64,000 nt of DNA from Glycomyces amatae (GTDB lineage Bacteria > Actinomycetota > Actinomycetes > Mycobacteriales > Micromonosporaceae). Where the stretch lies: positions 1-64,000 of the forward strand of contig NZ_JAJLQZ010000016.1 in the NCBI RefSeq assembly GCF_020991375.1, in the 5' to 3' direction. Each line of letters begins with the position of its first letter. Position 1 is the stretch's first letter. Made by a program: the position numbers and the translations under genes. The notes under the pieces are model-generated. The model saw only the letters and a list, made by a program, of their open reading frames with translations, was not told the DNA's origin and ran no database searches. Shown piece after piece: positions 41,649 to 50,322 of the stretch.

Positions 41649-43511
41649 TTACTCGACCGCGTTCGCGGCCTGGTCGCGCAGGGACCTGACGTGCTGCTCG
41701 AAGCCCATGAGCCGGCCGAACAGGCTCATGTACTCGTCCTTGTCGGTGCTGGGGTTGATCCGCTGGAGGCGCCGCTTGATGTCGGCCAGCTCGGCCTCGA
41801 CCACCGGGATCTGGATGCGCGCCAGGATGGTCCGCACGTAGACCGCGTCCGGCTCGCCCGCCAGGCGCAGCTCCTCCACGGCCAGTTCGGAGACCAGCGC
41901 GCCCGCGGCGATCTCGGTGCACGCGGCCTGCACCGCGGCGACCCAGTTCGGGCCCGCGGCGGCCTTCGCCGCGCCCCCGGCCGCGTCCACGGCCTCGCGC
42001 ACGGCCCGGTAGTTCGCGTCGGTGTACGGCGTCGCGTCCACCGCGTCGAAGTAGGGACCCGCGATCTGCGGCTGCTGGAGGGCCACCTTCAACAGCTCGC
42101 GCTGGGCCCGCAGCTGGGTCGAGTCGGCCCGCTGCTCGCGCCGGGGCCCCGCGGGGGCCTCCACCTGCTGGCCCGCGGCGGCGCCCTGCACCGCGCGGCG
42201 CAGCTCGGCCTTGTCCTTGCCGAGCCGACCGGCGTACACGCCGAGGTACTCCTCGACCAGGCCGCGGTCCTTGACGCGGGCCAGCAGCGGCGCGATCGCG
42301 CGCGTGGCGTGCAGGCGGCCCTCGGCGGTGTCCAGGTCGTGCTTGGCGATCGCGCGTTCGAGCGCGAACTGCACGAGCGGGGTGTGCCGCTCGATGAGCT
42401 CGCGCACCGCCGCATCGCCCTCGTGCTGCCGCAGCTCGCACGGGTCCTGGCCGCCGGGGGTGACCGCGATGTAGGTCTGGGAGACGAACCGCTGCTCCTC
42501 GTCGAAGGCCTTGAGCGCGGCCCGCTGGCCGGCCTCGTCGCCGTCGAAGGTGAAGATGATGCGCCCGTCGGCGGACTCGGAGTCGAACAGGAAGCGCCGC
42601 AGGATGCGGATGTGCTCGGGGCCGAACGCGGTGCCGCAGGTCGCGACGGCGACCGGGACGCCCGCCAGGTGGCAGGCCATCACGTCCGTGTAGCCCTCGA
42701 CGATCACGACGCGGCCGGTCTTGGCGATGTCCTTGCGAGCCAGGTCGATCCCGTAGAGCACCTGCGACTTCTTGTACAGGGGCGTCTCGGGCGTGTTGAG
42801 GTACTTGGGGCCCTGGTCGTCGTCGAAGAGCTTGCGGGCGCCGAAGCCGATCACCGCGCCCGACGAGTCGCGGATCGGCCACACCAGGCGGCGGCGGAAC
42901 CGGTCGATGAGGTTCCCGGTGCGCGAGGGCTTCGCGAGCCCGGCCTGGGTCAGCTCCTCGGCGGTGAAGCCCTTGGCGCGCAGGTGCTTCGCGAGCGCGT
43001 CCCACGAGTCGGGGGCGTAGCCGCAGCCGAAGGTCGCCGCCGCGTCCCGGTCGAAGCCGCGGGCGGTCAGGAACTGACGGGCCGTGAGCGCCTCGGGCGA
43101 GTGCAGCTTCCCGGTGTAGAACTCGGCGGCCGCGGCGTGGGCGTCGAGCAGGCGCTGCTTGAGGCCCGGCTGGCCCGAGGGGCCGCGCTGCACGCGCCCG
43201 TCGACGTCCTCATAGGTGAGTTTGAGCCCGGCGCGGGCGGCCAGGCGCTCGACCGCCTCCACGAAGGTGAGCCCGTCGAGCTCGGTGAGGAAGGTGATGG
43301 CGTCGCCGCCGACGCCGCAGCCGAAGCAGTGGTAGACGCCACGCGCGGGGGTGACGTTGAAGCTCGGCGACCGCTCGTCGTGGAAGGGGCAGAGGCCCTT
43401 GAGATTGCCGCCGCCGGCGTTGCGCAGGGTGACGCGCTCGCCGATGACGTCGGCGATGTCCACGCGCTCGCGGACCAGCTGGATGTCGGCGTCCCGGATT
43501 CGCCCCGCCAC
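41649..43511 (-). CDS. dnaG: DNA primase
   Basis: 620-aa primase that makes RNA primers for replication. The N-terminal zinc finger is C41-H44...C62-C65 (CPFH...CFGC). The TOPRIM core includes VIVEGYTDVMA and FTFDGDEAGQ, with the acidic metal ligands. A C-terminal DnaB-binding domain follows the glycine/Ala-rich linker near residue 430. Start ATG at 43511 with GAAGAGGT upstream. Conserved neighbour of dgt/glyS in actinobacteria. The dgt gene is not seen here. Confidence 0.97.
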   Translation of the reverse strand: MAGRIRDADIQLVRERVDIADVIGERVTLRNAGGGNLKGLCPFHDERSPSFNVTPARGVYHCFGCGVGGDAITFLTELDGLTFVEAVERLAARAGLKLTYEDVDGRVQRGPSGQPGLKQRLLDAHAAAAEFYTGKLHSPEALTARQFLTARGFDRDAAATFGCGYAPDSWDALAKHLRAKGFTAEELTQAGLAKPSRTGNLIDRFRRRLVWPIRDSSGAVIGFGARKLFDDDQGPKYLNTPETPLYKKSQVLYGIDLARKDIAKTGRVVIVEGYTDVMACHLAGVPVAVATCGTAFGPEHIRILRRFLFDSESADGRIIFTFDGDEAGQRAALKAFDEEQRFVSQTYIAVTPGGQDPCELRQHEGDAAVRELIERHTPLVQFALERAIAKHDLDTAEGRLHATRAIAPLLARVKDRGLVEEYLGVYAGRLGKDKAELRRAVQGAAAGQQVEAPAGPRREQRADSTQLRAQRELLKVALQQPQIAGPYFDAVDATPYTDANYRAVREAVDAAGGAAKAAAGPNWVAAVQAACTEIAAGALVSELAVEELRLAGEPDAVYVRTILARIQIPVVEAELADIKRRLQRINPSTDKDEYMSLFGRLMGFEQHVRSLRDQAANAVE

Positions 43512-43746
43512 TGTTCACCTCTTCTCGCTGCCATGACCATTCTGCCCGGTCCCTGCGACAGGCCGCCCGCAGACGCCGCCGGTGTGATCGGGCGGAGTCG
43601 CGGGCGTCACCCCCCGGCTACGGCGGGCCGGATCGCTTGGCGCCGAGCCGAACCGCGCGGCCCTCCTGCTCTACCACGGTTCCCACCCGCACCTTTCCCG
43701 ACCACGCCTCACGGTTGCGCGGCCCGATCCGCTAGAGTCGCCTATC

Positions 43747-46413
43747 ATGCCGGACCCATCGCCCGAGCAGCCGCCCTCCTGGCCTCCGACCAGTGAGCCT
43801 GCGGCCAGACCCACGAATCCGCCCCGAATCACCGCGCGCGGGGTGGGTCACTTGCCTTCCGCCGTGCCGGAAGACGAGCAGGCGTCCGATCTGTTCCGTC
43901 CCGCGGCCCCCGGCCCGGGCGTCTACGGCGAGCCGCCGCAGGCCGCCGACCCGTACGACCTCGACCCCGAGGCCCGCCGGAACGAGTGGGCCGCCGACCT
44001 CGGCGGCGCCCCGGAGGTGCCGCAGCAGCCCGGACCGCAGTACCCGTCGCCGCAGGCGCCCGACCCGCAGGCCCCGGGCCCGCAGGGCGGCGCGCCGCAG
44101 CAGGGCGGCGAGTGGGGCGAGTCCGGCGACTGGCCGCCGAAGTCGAGCCAGGACTGGATGGCCCAGCAGTCGCAGACCCCCTGGGGGCTGTCGTCGTCCG
44201 GGGGCCCCTGGCCCGGCCCGGACGCCGCACCGCAGGACGCCGGAGCCGCCCCAGGGGCGCCCGACCAGGGCGCGGTGTACGGCGCGCCGGCCTCGGGGCC
44301 CGCGTTCAACGCGCCGCCCCAGCAGGACCAGCAGGGCGGGAGCCTCGAATTCCCCGAGCTGCGCGCCGACCCGTACGAGGCCGACGTCTACGGTCACGCC
44401 CAGTACCGCGGCGACGCCGGCGGGCAGGACCTCTACCAGTCCGACCCCTACCAGGCCGACCGCCTCCAGGCGGAGGCCCGGCAGGCCCGCGAGGACTACC
44501 AGGCCGCGCAGCAGCCGCCCGCCCCGTTCGGCCCCCCGCAGCAGCCCGGCGGGGCCCCGTTCGGCGAGCAGCCGTTCGGCGAGCAGCCCAGCGGCGGCCC
44601 GTTCGGCGAGCAGCAGTACCAGGCCGAGGTGCCGCCGGCCCCGCAGTCGAACTACTCGGACCAGCCGTTCGGCGAGCAGCCCCCCTACCCCGAGCAGGCC
44701 CGCCAGGAGCCGGCCCCTGCGCCCGCCGAGAGCGTCCCCGCGCAGCGCGGCGTCGAGGCCCCTGAGGCCCCGGCCGAGCCCGACCCGGCGCCGGTGCGCA
44801 CCGCGCCGCCGACGCACCGCGGCGTGCGCTACGCCATCTACGGCGTCGGCGGCCTCATCACGCTGGGCCTGATCATCGGCATCGTCATCATGCTCGGCGC
44901 CGCTCCCCCGAGCGAGCCGACCCAGGAGGGCGACGGCTCCGACGAGGGCGCGGGCGAGGACTCCGGCGCCGACACCGCGCTGGACGCCGAGCGCTACGGC
45001 GAGCTCGCCGCGGCCGCGGGCACCGCCGAGTGGTTCTCGTGGCGCTACGGCGACGCGGGCGGCGGCAGCGGCGCCGAGGAGGTCGCGGCCGTCGGCGGCG
45101 ACGTCCTCGCGACCGAGCCGCTCCTTGGCGACGCCGACCAGAGCGTCCAAGGCCAGCTCGGGTACCTCACCGACGACGCGGGCCTGACCGGCATCGACCA
45201 CATCACCGCGGTGGAGAGCACCGACGACCTGATCGGCCTCACGCCGCGCGCGGGCGGCCGGTTCTCCGAGGACGGGCCCGAACCCGAGCTCAAGGAGGGC
45301 GCGACCGCCGACTGCCTGAGCGGGCTCGGCGACCTCGGCAGGCCGGTGGCGCTGGCGCGCCCCGAGCAGAGCGGCGAGGTCGGCGCCCACTCGGTGATCG
45401 TGTTCTCGTCGGGGATCGTGGCGACCACCGGCATCAGCGGCGCCCAGGGCGGCACCTGCCTCCAGCTGCCGGACGGGCAGGTCCCCACGGACGTGGCGCT
45501 CACCGACGGCAACGAGCTGGCGCTGGTGACCACGTGGAACCCGGCGTCGCAGACCGGCGCGCTGGTGGTGCTCGCGATGGGCGACAAGAGCGGCTCGTAC
45601 CAGTCGAGCTGGTCGGAGTCCTATCCCGGGCTGCCGAACCCCGGGCACTTCGAATCCGCCGCGATCGTGGGCACGGTCGATCTGCCGTTCACGGCGCCGA
45701 CCTCGGTCGACGCGTGGTCGAACTCGGGCGGGTCGCTCTCGCTGGAGCGCGGCACGGTCGAGGACGGCGCGCACCGGGACACGGTGGCGAGCGCCGGCTA
45801 CGCGATCGTGGGCGACCTGAGCGCGAGCCAGGTCGCGGTCGTGGACCTCGCCTCGACGCTGGAGGGCCTGGCGGCCCAGTACTACGACGGCGCCGAGTTC
45901 GCGTTCGACGCGGCGGCGGGCGAGGCGGTCGGCTTCGACGGCGGCGTCGCGGACGTGGCCGCGACCGAGGGCGCCTCGGCCGTGGCGACGAGCGACGGCG
46001 TGGTGCACGAGCTGGACGGCGAGCTGAAGGAGACGGCGGCGACCGAGGTGGGCGCGAACCCGACCTGCCTGGTCGTGGGCGCGCAGAGCGGCGCGTTCAT
46101 CGCGACGAGCCGCGGCGACGCGACCGTGAGCTGGGTCTCCGGCGGCGAGGTGTCGAAGGAGCTGGCGGACTCGCGGCTGACCGACCCGGTGTGCGCCTCG
46201 GAGACGCCGGCGATGGACGTGAAGGGCTACGCGGGGAACGCGGTGGTGGTGCTGGTCTCGGACTTCGAGGGCGGCAGGCTGCATGCGTACCTGGACGGCG
46301 AGGCGACGATCCCGGGCGGGGCGACCGTGGGGGGCGAGGGCTTCTCGTACGGCGGCGCCTACGAGGTCGCGGGCAAGCCGTGGGGCGCCTCGGTGACCGT
46401 GGACGTGGACTAG
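43747..46413 (+). CDS. Large proline/glutamine-rich single-pass membrane protein with beta-rich extracytoplasmic domain
   Basis: 888-aa protein of unknown function. Residues 1-355 are low-complexity Pro/Gln/Gly-rich, with repeated PFGEQ units near 270-320 and many tyrosines. A single membrane helix (about 362-388, IYGVGGLITLGLIIGIVIML) follows a basic RGVRY. The C-terminal ~490 residues are outside the membrane, acidic at first, then a repetitive Val/Ala/Gly-rich beta structure that may be a propeller. ATG at 43747 is the first start after dnaG. A cytoplasmic disordered tail plus outside sensor-like domain suggests an envelope scaffold; no enzyme motif is visible. Confidence 0.85.
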   Translation: MPDPSPEQPPSWPPTSEPAARPTNPPRITARGVGHLPSAVPEDEQASDLFRPAAPGPGVYGEPPQAADPYDLDPEARRNEWAADLGGAPEVPQQPGPQYPSPQAPDPQAPGPQGGAPQQGGEWGESGDWPPKSSQDWMAQQSQTPWGLSSSGGPWPGPDAAPQDAGAAPGAPDQGAVYGAPASGPAFNAPPQQDQQGGSLEFPELRADPYEADVYGHAQYRGDAGGQDLYQSDPYQADRLQAEARQAREDYQAAQQPPAPFGPPQQPGGAPFGEQPFGEQPSGGPFGEQQYQAEVPPAPQSNYSDQPFGEQPPYPEQARQEPAPAPAESVPAQRGVEAPEAPAEPDPAPVRTAPPTHRGVRYAIYGVGGLITLGLIIGIVIMLGAAPPSEPTQEGDGSDEGAGEDSGADTALDAERYGELAAAAGTAEWFSWRYGDAGGGSGAEEVAAVGGDVLATEPLLGDADQSVQGQLGYLTDDAGLTGIDHITAVESTDDLIGLTPRAGGRFSEDGPEPELKEGATADCLSGLGDLGRPVALARPEQSGEVGAHSVIVFSSGIVATTGISGAQGGTCLQLPDGQVPTDVALTDGNELALVTTWNPASQTGALVVLAMGDKSGSYQSSWSESYPGLPNPGHFESAAIVGTVDLPFTAPTSVDAWSNSGGSLSLERGTVEDGAHRDTVASAGYAIVGDLSASQVAVVDLASTLEGLAAQYYDGAEFAFDAAAGEAVGFDGGVADVAATEGASAVATSDGVVHELDGELKETAATEVGANPTCLVVGAQSGAFIATSRGDATVSWVSGGEVSKELADSRLTDPVCASETPAMDVKGYAGNAVVVLVSDFEGGRLHAYLDGEATIPGGATVGGEGFSYGGAYEVAGKPWGASVTVDVD

Positions 46414-46429
46414 ACGAGACGAGACGAGT

Positions 46430-46462
46430 GAGGGGCCGCCCGGCGATGCCGGACGGCCCCTC
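46430..46462 (+). terminator. Hairpin terminator
   Basis: 15-bp stem with one mismatch and a 3-nt loop, 17 bp after the 888-aa gene. It is preceded by three copies of ACGAG. Confidence 0.78.
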
Positions 46463-46492
46463 GCCGTTCGTGGTGGAGGGGGCTCGAGGCCG

Positions 46493-46592
46493 TCCACCGT
46501 CCCCAACTCCCGCCCTCCCGGGGGAAAGGCAGCCCCACCTTCCCGCTCGGGTCCGACAAGAACCGGGCCCAGCGGCGCCCGTGTCACCCGGA
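46493..46592. repeat. Left arm of a ~95-bp inverted repeat flanking dus
   Basis: The reverse complement of this segment matches 47968-48065 at about nine positions in ten, including long perfect blocks such as GGTGACACGGGCGCCG and GTCGGACCCGAGCGGGAAGG. It lies between the previous gene's terminator and the dus promoter. Confidence 0.9.
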
Positions 46593-46746
46593 CGGGCCGC
46601 GGAGCGGGCGGCGCGGCCGTCCGGGCCTGCGGCGCGGACGAGCGGCGGGTCGGCCCCGCGGCGGCGGGGGTCGCGCTCGTTGCAGGCGCGGTCGAAGGCG
46701 GCGGCGACATCAGACCCGCGGGCGGCGGGGGTCACGGCATCGCGCT

Positions 46747-46775
46747 TTGGCGGGCCGGACGGCTGCTGGGATAAT
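46747..46775 (+). promoter_or_regulatory. dus promoter, probably leaderless
   Basis: TTGGCG (46747-46752), 17 bp, then GATAAT (46770-46775). Only 6 bp separate GATAAT from the GTG start codon, so transcription should start at or next to the first codon. No ribosome site is present, consistent with a leaderless mRNA. Confidence 0.7.
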
Positions 46776-46781
46776 CGACCG

Positions 46782-47939
46782 GTGACCGCATCGCTCTCGC
46801 TCGCGGGGAGACCCGTCTCGCCGCCCGTCGTCCTGGCGCCCATGGCCGGGATCACGAACCTGCCCTTCCGCAAGCTCTGCCGCGAGCAGGGCGCGGGCAT
46901 CTACGTGTGCGAGATGATCACCACCGTCGCCCTCACCGAGCGCAACCCCAAGACCATGCGGCTCATCGAGTTCGACCCCGACGAGGAGACCCGCAGCCTC
47001 CAGCTCTACGGCGTCGACCCGGCCGGGATGCGCAAGGCCGTCCAGATGGTCGTCGACGAGGACCTCGCCGACCACGTCGACCTCAACTTCGGCTGCCCCG
47101 TCCCCAAGGTCACCCGCCGCGGCGGCGGCTCCGCGCTCCCCTGGAAGCGCCGCCTGTTCCGCGAGATCGTCACCGCGGCCGTCGACGCCGCCGGGGACCT
47201 CCCCGTCACCGTCAAGATGCGCAAGGGCATCGACGACGACCACCTCACCTACCTCGAGGCCGGCGAGATCGCCCAGGACGCCGGGGTCGCGTGGGTCGCC
47301 CTCCACGGCCGCACCGCCGCCGAGCGCTACTCGGGCACCGCCGACTGGGAGGCGATCGCGAACCTCAAGGACCGCCTGGACGTGCCGGTGCTCGGCAACG
47401 GCGACGTCTGGGAGGCCGACGACGCCCTGCGCATGGTCGACGAGACCGGCTGCGACGGCGTCGTGGTCGGCCGGGGCTGCCTGGGCCGCCCCTGGCTCTT
47501 CGGCGACCTCGAGGCGGGCTTCGACGGGCGCGCCGAGCGGCGCATGCCGACCCTCGGCGAGGTCGCGCGGGTCATGTACCGCCACGCCGCCCTCCTGGTG
47601 GAGTGGATCGCCGGGGCCGAGTCGTACGAGACGCGCCGCAACATCGCCGCCGAGGAGCACGGCTGCCGCGAGTTCCGCAAGCACGTCGCCTGGTACCTCA
47701 AGGGCTTCCCGGTGGGCGGCGAGCTGCGCCGCTCGCTCGCCATGGTCGCGTCCCTGAACGAGCTGGAGGACCTCCTCGGCAAGCTCGACGCCGACGCGCC
47801 GTTCCCGGAGTCGACTCTCGGCAAGCCGCGCGGGCGCACCAACAGCCCCGGGAAGGTGACGCTCCCGGACGGCTGGCTGGACGACCGCGACGACCGCACG
47901 GTGCCCGAGGGCGCGGAGGTCGACTCCTCGGGCGGCTGA
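46782..47939 (+). CDS. dusB: tRNA-dihydrouridine synthase (DusB type)
   Basis: 385-aa FMN enzyme that reduces uridine to dihydrouridine in tRNA D loops. The FMN-binding start is VVLAPMAGITNLPFRKLCRE; the catalytic Cys is C105 in NFGCPVPKV; KMRKGIDDDHLTY and GNGDVWEADDALR follow. The C-terminal ~70 residues form the helical tRNA-binding domain plus a Gly/Asp-rich tail. GTG at 46782 is supported by the promoter placed 6 bp upstream. The gene sits between the two arms of the inverted repeat. Other Dus subtypes are possible, but length fits DusB. Confidence 0.95.
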   Translation: MTASLSLAGRPVSPPVVLAPMAGITNLPFRKLCREQGAGIYVCEMITTVALTERNPKTMRLIEFDPDEETRSLQLYGVDPAGMRKAVQMVVDEDLADHVDLNFGCPVPKVTRRGGGSALPWKRRLFREIVTAAVDAAGDLPVTVKMRKGIDDDHLTYLEAGEIAQDAGVAWVALHGRTAAERYSGTADWEAIANLKDRLDVPVLGNGDVWEADDALRMVDETGCDGVVVGRGCLGRPWLFGDLEAGFDGRAERRMPTLGEVARVMYRHAALLVEWIAGAESYETRRNIAAEEHGCREFRKHVAWYLKGFPVGGELRRSLAMVASLNELEDLLGKLDADAPFPESTLGKPRGRTNSPGKVTLPDGWLDDRDDRTVPEGAEVDSSGG

Positions 47940-47967
47940 GCCGCGTCCGAGCGGGGCGGTGCACTCG

Positions 47968-48065
47968 TTCGGGTGACACGGGCGCCGCCGGGCCCGGTTC
48001 CTGTCGGACCCGAGCGGGAAGGTGGGGCTACCTTTCCCCCGGGTGTGGGGGTTGGGGACGGTAGA
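47968..48065. repeat. Right arm of the inverted repeat flanking dus
   Basis: Near-identical inverse copy of 46493-46592. It starts 29 bp after the dus stop and ends before the hairpin at 48084. The arms are about 1.37 kb apart. Confidence 0.9.
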
Positions 48066-48083
48066 GACACGGTAGACGCGGAA

Positions 48084-48114
48084 AAGGGGGCCTCCGGTGC
48101 CGGGAGGCCCCCTT
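48084..48114. terminator. Hairpin terminator between dus and rpmE
   Basis: Perfect 12-bp stem with a 7-nt loop between two convergent genes. Confidence 0.82.
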
Positions 48115-48126
48115 GTTCCGTGTCGG

Positions 48127-48384
48127 CTAGCCCTGCTTGGGCTCCTTGCCGTACTTCTTGTAGAACTTGGCGACGCGGCCCTCGTCGTCCAGGACGCGGC
48201 TCTTGCCGGTCCAGAACGGGTGCGAGGCCGAGGAGATCTGGACGTCGATCACCGGGTAGGTCCGGCCGTCCTCCCACTCCACGGTCTCGGCCGAGGTGGC
48301 CGTGGACCGGGTGAGGAAGGCGAAGTCGGCGCCGCGGTCGCGGAAGACCACCGGGTGATAGTCCGGGTGTATGCCTTGCTTCAT
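48127..48384 (-). CDS. rpmE2: 50S ribosomal protein L31, type B (zinc-independent)
   Basis: 85-aa bL31[17 protein letters not shown] and [11 protein letters not shown] are diagnostic. There is no cysteine at all, so it is the C-minus form that replaces zinc-binding L31 when zinc is scarce. ATG at 48384 follows AGGAACCAGGA and overlaps the end of the upstream COG0523 gene by 4 bp (ATGA). Same strand as that gene, read from the Zur-box promoter. Confidence 0.95.
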   Translation of the reverse strand: MKQGIHPDYHPVVFRDRGADFAFLTRSTATSAETVEWEDGRTYPVIDVQISSASHPFWTGKSRVLDDEGRVAKFYKKYGKEPKQG

Positions 48385-49655
48385 TCCTGGTTCCTCTCGT
48401 TGCTCTCGAAACAACCCTCGAAGGGGTCGCGGTATTCCCGCCACGCGTCCCGGCCCTCGGCGAGTTCGGCGTCGGTGAGCAGGCAGGCGTCGAGGACGGC
48501 GGCGAGCTCGTCGGCCGCGAAGTGGAGGCCGACGAACACCAGCTGGGTCTCGCGGTCGCCGAACTCGGGGTCCCAGTGCAGGTCGGCGTTGACGCGCCGC
48601 TCGGGGCTCGCCTCCTCCCACTCCTCGTCGGGGACGGCGGCGAGCCAGCGGCCCATGTCGCCCATCGAGACGCCGCCGCCGCTGGACTCCCAGGCCACGA
48701 TGTGTTCGGGCTGGGAGGCGAGCCACAGGTGGCCGCGGCCGCGCAGGGTGCGGCCCGAGACGGCGGGGAGGGCCCGGTGGAAGCGCTCGGGATGGAAGGG
48801 CCGGCGGGCGCGGTAGAGGGCGGCGACGACGCCGCAGTCGGGTTCGGGCTCGTGGCAGCCGACGGCGTAGCCCTCCAGGCCGCGCCCGTACGGCTCGGGC
48901 CCGTCGGGGTCGAAGCCGCCGCTGCGGCGCAGCTTCGCGGAGAGCCACCGCGCCCGGTCCTCCGGGGTCCGCGCTTCGGCGTGGACGGCGAGGTGGCGGG
49001 CCCAGGGGTTGAGGCGCTGGAGCAGCACGGCGAGGCGCGCGTGCTCGTACTCGGGTTCGGCGCGCGGGGCCCAGAGGAGGACGGTGTCGGCGTACTCGAT
49101 CTGGCGGGCGGCGACGTCGGCGACCGAGCGGGTGTCGTCGTCGGCGGCCTGGAGGCGGCGGTCGGCGAGGTCCTGGTCGGAGTCGAGTGTCGCGAGGAGG
49201 CTCGCGGGGTCGCAGACGGCCACGACGGAGTCGATCCGGATCGCGTCGGTGACGGGCGCGCCGTCGACGTGGTGCCAGGAGCAGGCCGAGGCGACGGTCT
49301 CGGGCTCCATCGAGGGCGGCAGGACCAGGGCGATGTCGCTCTCGGGGCGGGCGCGGGCGAGGCGCACGAGGGCCGGGAGGAGGTCTTCGCGGACGGTGCA
49401 GGCGATGCAGCCGTGCTCGAGGGTCAGCGAGACGTCCTCGACGAGGCCGCCGCCGTCGTGGACGGTGCGGCGGACGGTGCCGTCGACCAGGAGGTCGGTG
49501 AGGTCGTGGGCGACGACGAGGAGGCCCGGGTCGGCGAGGGTGAGCTGCTCGGCGGCCTCGCGGACGGCCGCGGGCGCGAAGCCGGTCAGGATCGTCACCG
49601 CGGGCCTGAGTTCGGGCCGGGACCGGGTCGCGTCGGGTTTGGCGAGTCGGGACAT
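48381..49655 (-). CDS. COG0523-family protein with degenerate P-loop (Mrf-like)
   Basis: 424-aa member of the CobW/YciC/YjiA superfamily. The N-terminal strand is normal (TILTGF, 21-26), but where GTPases have GxxGKT it reads APAAVREA, so the P-loop lysine is missing. The metal motif CxCC is also changed to CIAC (C83, C86). The C-terminal CobW_C domain is present ([14 protein letters not shown]). Mycobacterial Mrf, encoded with C-minus ribosomal proteins and acting with hibernation factor MPY, is the closest analogue by context. The start at 49655 is close to the Zur box and drives rpmE2. Function as a metallochaperone or hibernation factor is inference. Confidence 0.9.
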   Translation of the reverse strand: MSRLAKPDATRSRPELRPAVTILTGFAPAAVREAAEQLTLADPGLLVVAHDLTDLLVDGTVRRTVHDGGGLVEDVSLTLEHGCIACTVREDLLPALVRLARARPESDIALVLPPSMEPETVASACSWHHVDGAPVTDAIRIDSVVAVCDPASLLATLDSDQDLADRRLQAADDDTRSVADVAARQIEYADTVLLWAPRAEPEYEHARLAVLLQRLNPWARHLAVHAEARTPEDRARWLSAKLRRSGGFDPDGPEPYGRGLEGYAVGCHEPEPDCGVVAALYRARRPFHPERFHRALPAVSGRTLRGRGHLWLASQPEHIVAWESSGGGVSMGDMGRWLAAVPDEEWEEASPERRVNADLHWDPEFGDRETQLVFVGLHFAADELAAVLDACLLTDAELAEGRDAWREYRDPFEGCFESNERNQE

Positions 49656-49671
49656 GAGACCTCCGATCTAA

Positions 49672-49693
49672 TCGAAAACGATTGTCATTATAC
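49672..49693. promoter_or_regulatory. Zur box in the divergent ribosomal promoter
   Basis: GAAAACGATTGTCATTATAC at 49674-49693 (with flanking TC at 49672-49673) fits the actinobacterial Zur consensus (GAAAA-like arms around ATnnTCATT) and lies between the divergent COG0523 gene (start 49655) and rpmB (start 49719). Zinc-loaded Zur would silence both operons. Confidence 0.85.
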
Positions 49694-49718
49694 TTGTGAT
49701 CGTGAGAGGAGGACGACC

Positions 49719-49955
49719 GTGTCCAGAACATGCGAGGTGACCGGCGCCGGGCCGGGTTTCGGCAACAACGTCCCGTGGTCGAAGAAGAAGACCCGGCGGC
49801 GGTGGAACGTGAACCTGCAGAGCAAGCGGTACTACCTGCCCAGCGAGGGCCGGCACGTGCGGCTGCGGGTGTCGACCAAGGGGATCAAGATCATCGACCG
49901 CGACGGCGTCGAGGCCGTCGTGCAGCGGATGCGAGCAGAGGGAAGGCGGATCTGA
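49719..49955 (+). CDS. rpmB: 50S ribosomal protein L28, zinc-independent paralogue
   Basis: 78-aa bL28. [24 protein letters not shown] is the family core. Zinc-binding L28 begins with CxxC; here it is CEVT, with one Cys lost, so this is the C-minus form. GTG at 49719 follows GAGGACGACC, 26 bp after the Zur box. Next gene begins 2 bp after its stop. Confidence 0.95.
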   Translation: MSRTCEVTGAGPGFGNNVPWSKKKTRRRWNVNLQSKRYYLPSEGRHVRLRVSTKGIKIIDRDGVEAVVQRMRAEGRRI

Positions 49956-49956
49956 G

Positions 49957-50127
49957 ATGGCGGGCAAGAGCACCGACGTCCGGCCGGTGGTGAAGCTGCG
50001 GTCGACCGCGGGCACCGGCTACACGTACGTGACCAGGAAGAATCGGCGCAACGACCCGGACCGGATGGTCCTGCGCAAGTACGACCCGATCGTGCGCCGG
50101 CATGTCGACTTCAGGGAGGAGCGCTAG
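49957..50127 (+). CDS. rpmG: 50S ribosomal protein L33, zinc-independent paralogue
   Basis: 56-aa bL33 without any Cys; [22 protein letters not shown] is normal and the C-terminal part lacks the usual CxxC pair. ATG at 49957 almost touches the rpmB stop. Its TAG overlaps the GTG of the first mini-ORF (TAGTG). Its last residues, FREER, reappear at the ends of the mini-ORFs, showing that the repeats came from this 3' end. Confidence 0.95.
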   Translation: MAGKSTDVRPVVKLRSTAGTGYTYVTRKNRRNDPDRMVLRKYDPIVRRHVDFREER

Positions 50128-50168
50128 TGACGATCCTGAAGCTTGAGCGCAGTAGGGAGGAGCGCTAG
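50127..50168 (+). CDS. Mini-ORF 1 of the rpmG-rpsN array (13 aa)
   Basis: Reads [13 protein letters not shown] from the GTG overlapping the rpmG stop. GGGAGGAG precedes it by 5 nt. Its TAG overlaps the next GTG. Its last four residues, REER, match the end of L33, so it looks like a duplicated gene junction. No function is known beyond possibly keeping ribosomes moving toward rpsN. Confidence 0.5.
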   Translation: MTILKLERSREER

Positions 50169-50209
50169 TGACGATCCTGAAGCTTGAGCGCAGTAGGGAG
50201 GAGCGCTAG
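50168..50209 (+). CDS. Mini-ORF 2 of the rpmG-rpsN array (13 aa)
   Basis: Identical to mini-ORF 1 in DNA and peptide ([13 protein letters not shown]), with the same ribosome site and TAGTG overlaps at both ends. Confidence 0.5.
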   Translation: MTILKLERSREER

Positions 50210-50322
50210 TGACGATCCTGAAGCAGGGGGCACAGCAGGGAGGAACGCCAGTGACGACCCCGAAGCAAGAAGTACAGGGAGGCGGCGCCCTGAACCGCGA
50301 GCACAGCCGAGAGGACCGGTAG
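50209..50322 (+). CDS. Mini-ORF 3, fused units 3 and 4 (37 aa)
   Basis: Begins VTILKQGAQQGGTPVTTPKQ and ends HSREDR. The unit-3 stop is lost because TAG became CAG, so units 3 and 4 read through. The in-frame GTG at 50251 is the relic fourth start. Stop TAG at 50320 is immediately followed by the rpsN ATG. Confidence 0.5.
   Translation: MTILKQGAQQGGTPVTTPKQEVQGGGALNREHSREDR

Larger units (their letters stand above)
50127..50322 (+). repeat. Four tandem 41/42-bp units, each carrying a ribosome site and start codon
   Basis: Units start at 50127, 50168, 50209 and 50251. Units 1 and 2 are identical over all 41 bp; unit 3 is diverged and 42 bp long; unit 4 decays. Each holds GGGAGGAG then CGCTAGTGACGATCCTGAAG, so each ends with a stop and begins with GTG. 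The array lies between rpmG and rpsN. Confidence 0.93.

Noticed and set aside
43732-46710. 992-residue open frame antisense to the 888-aa protein
   Set aside because: Arises from the repetitive Pro/Gln codons of the real gene; no protein-like features.
50127-50322. CRISPR array
   Set aside because: Units are contiguous without unique spacers and lie inside an operon; no cas genes nearby.
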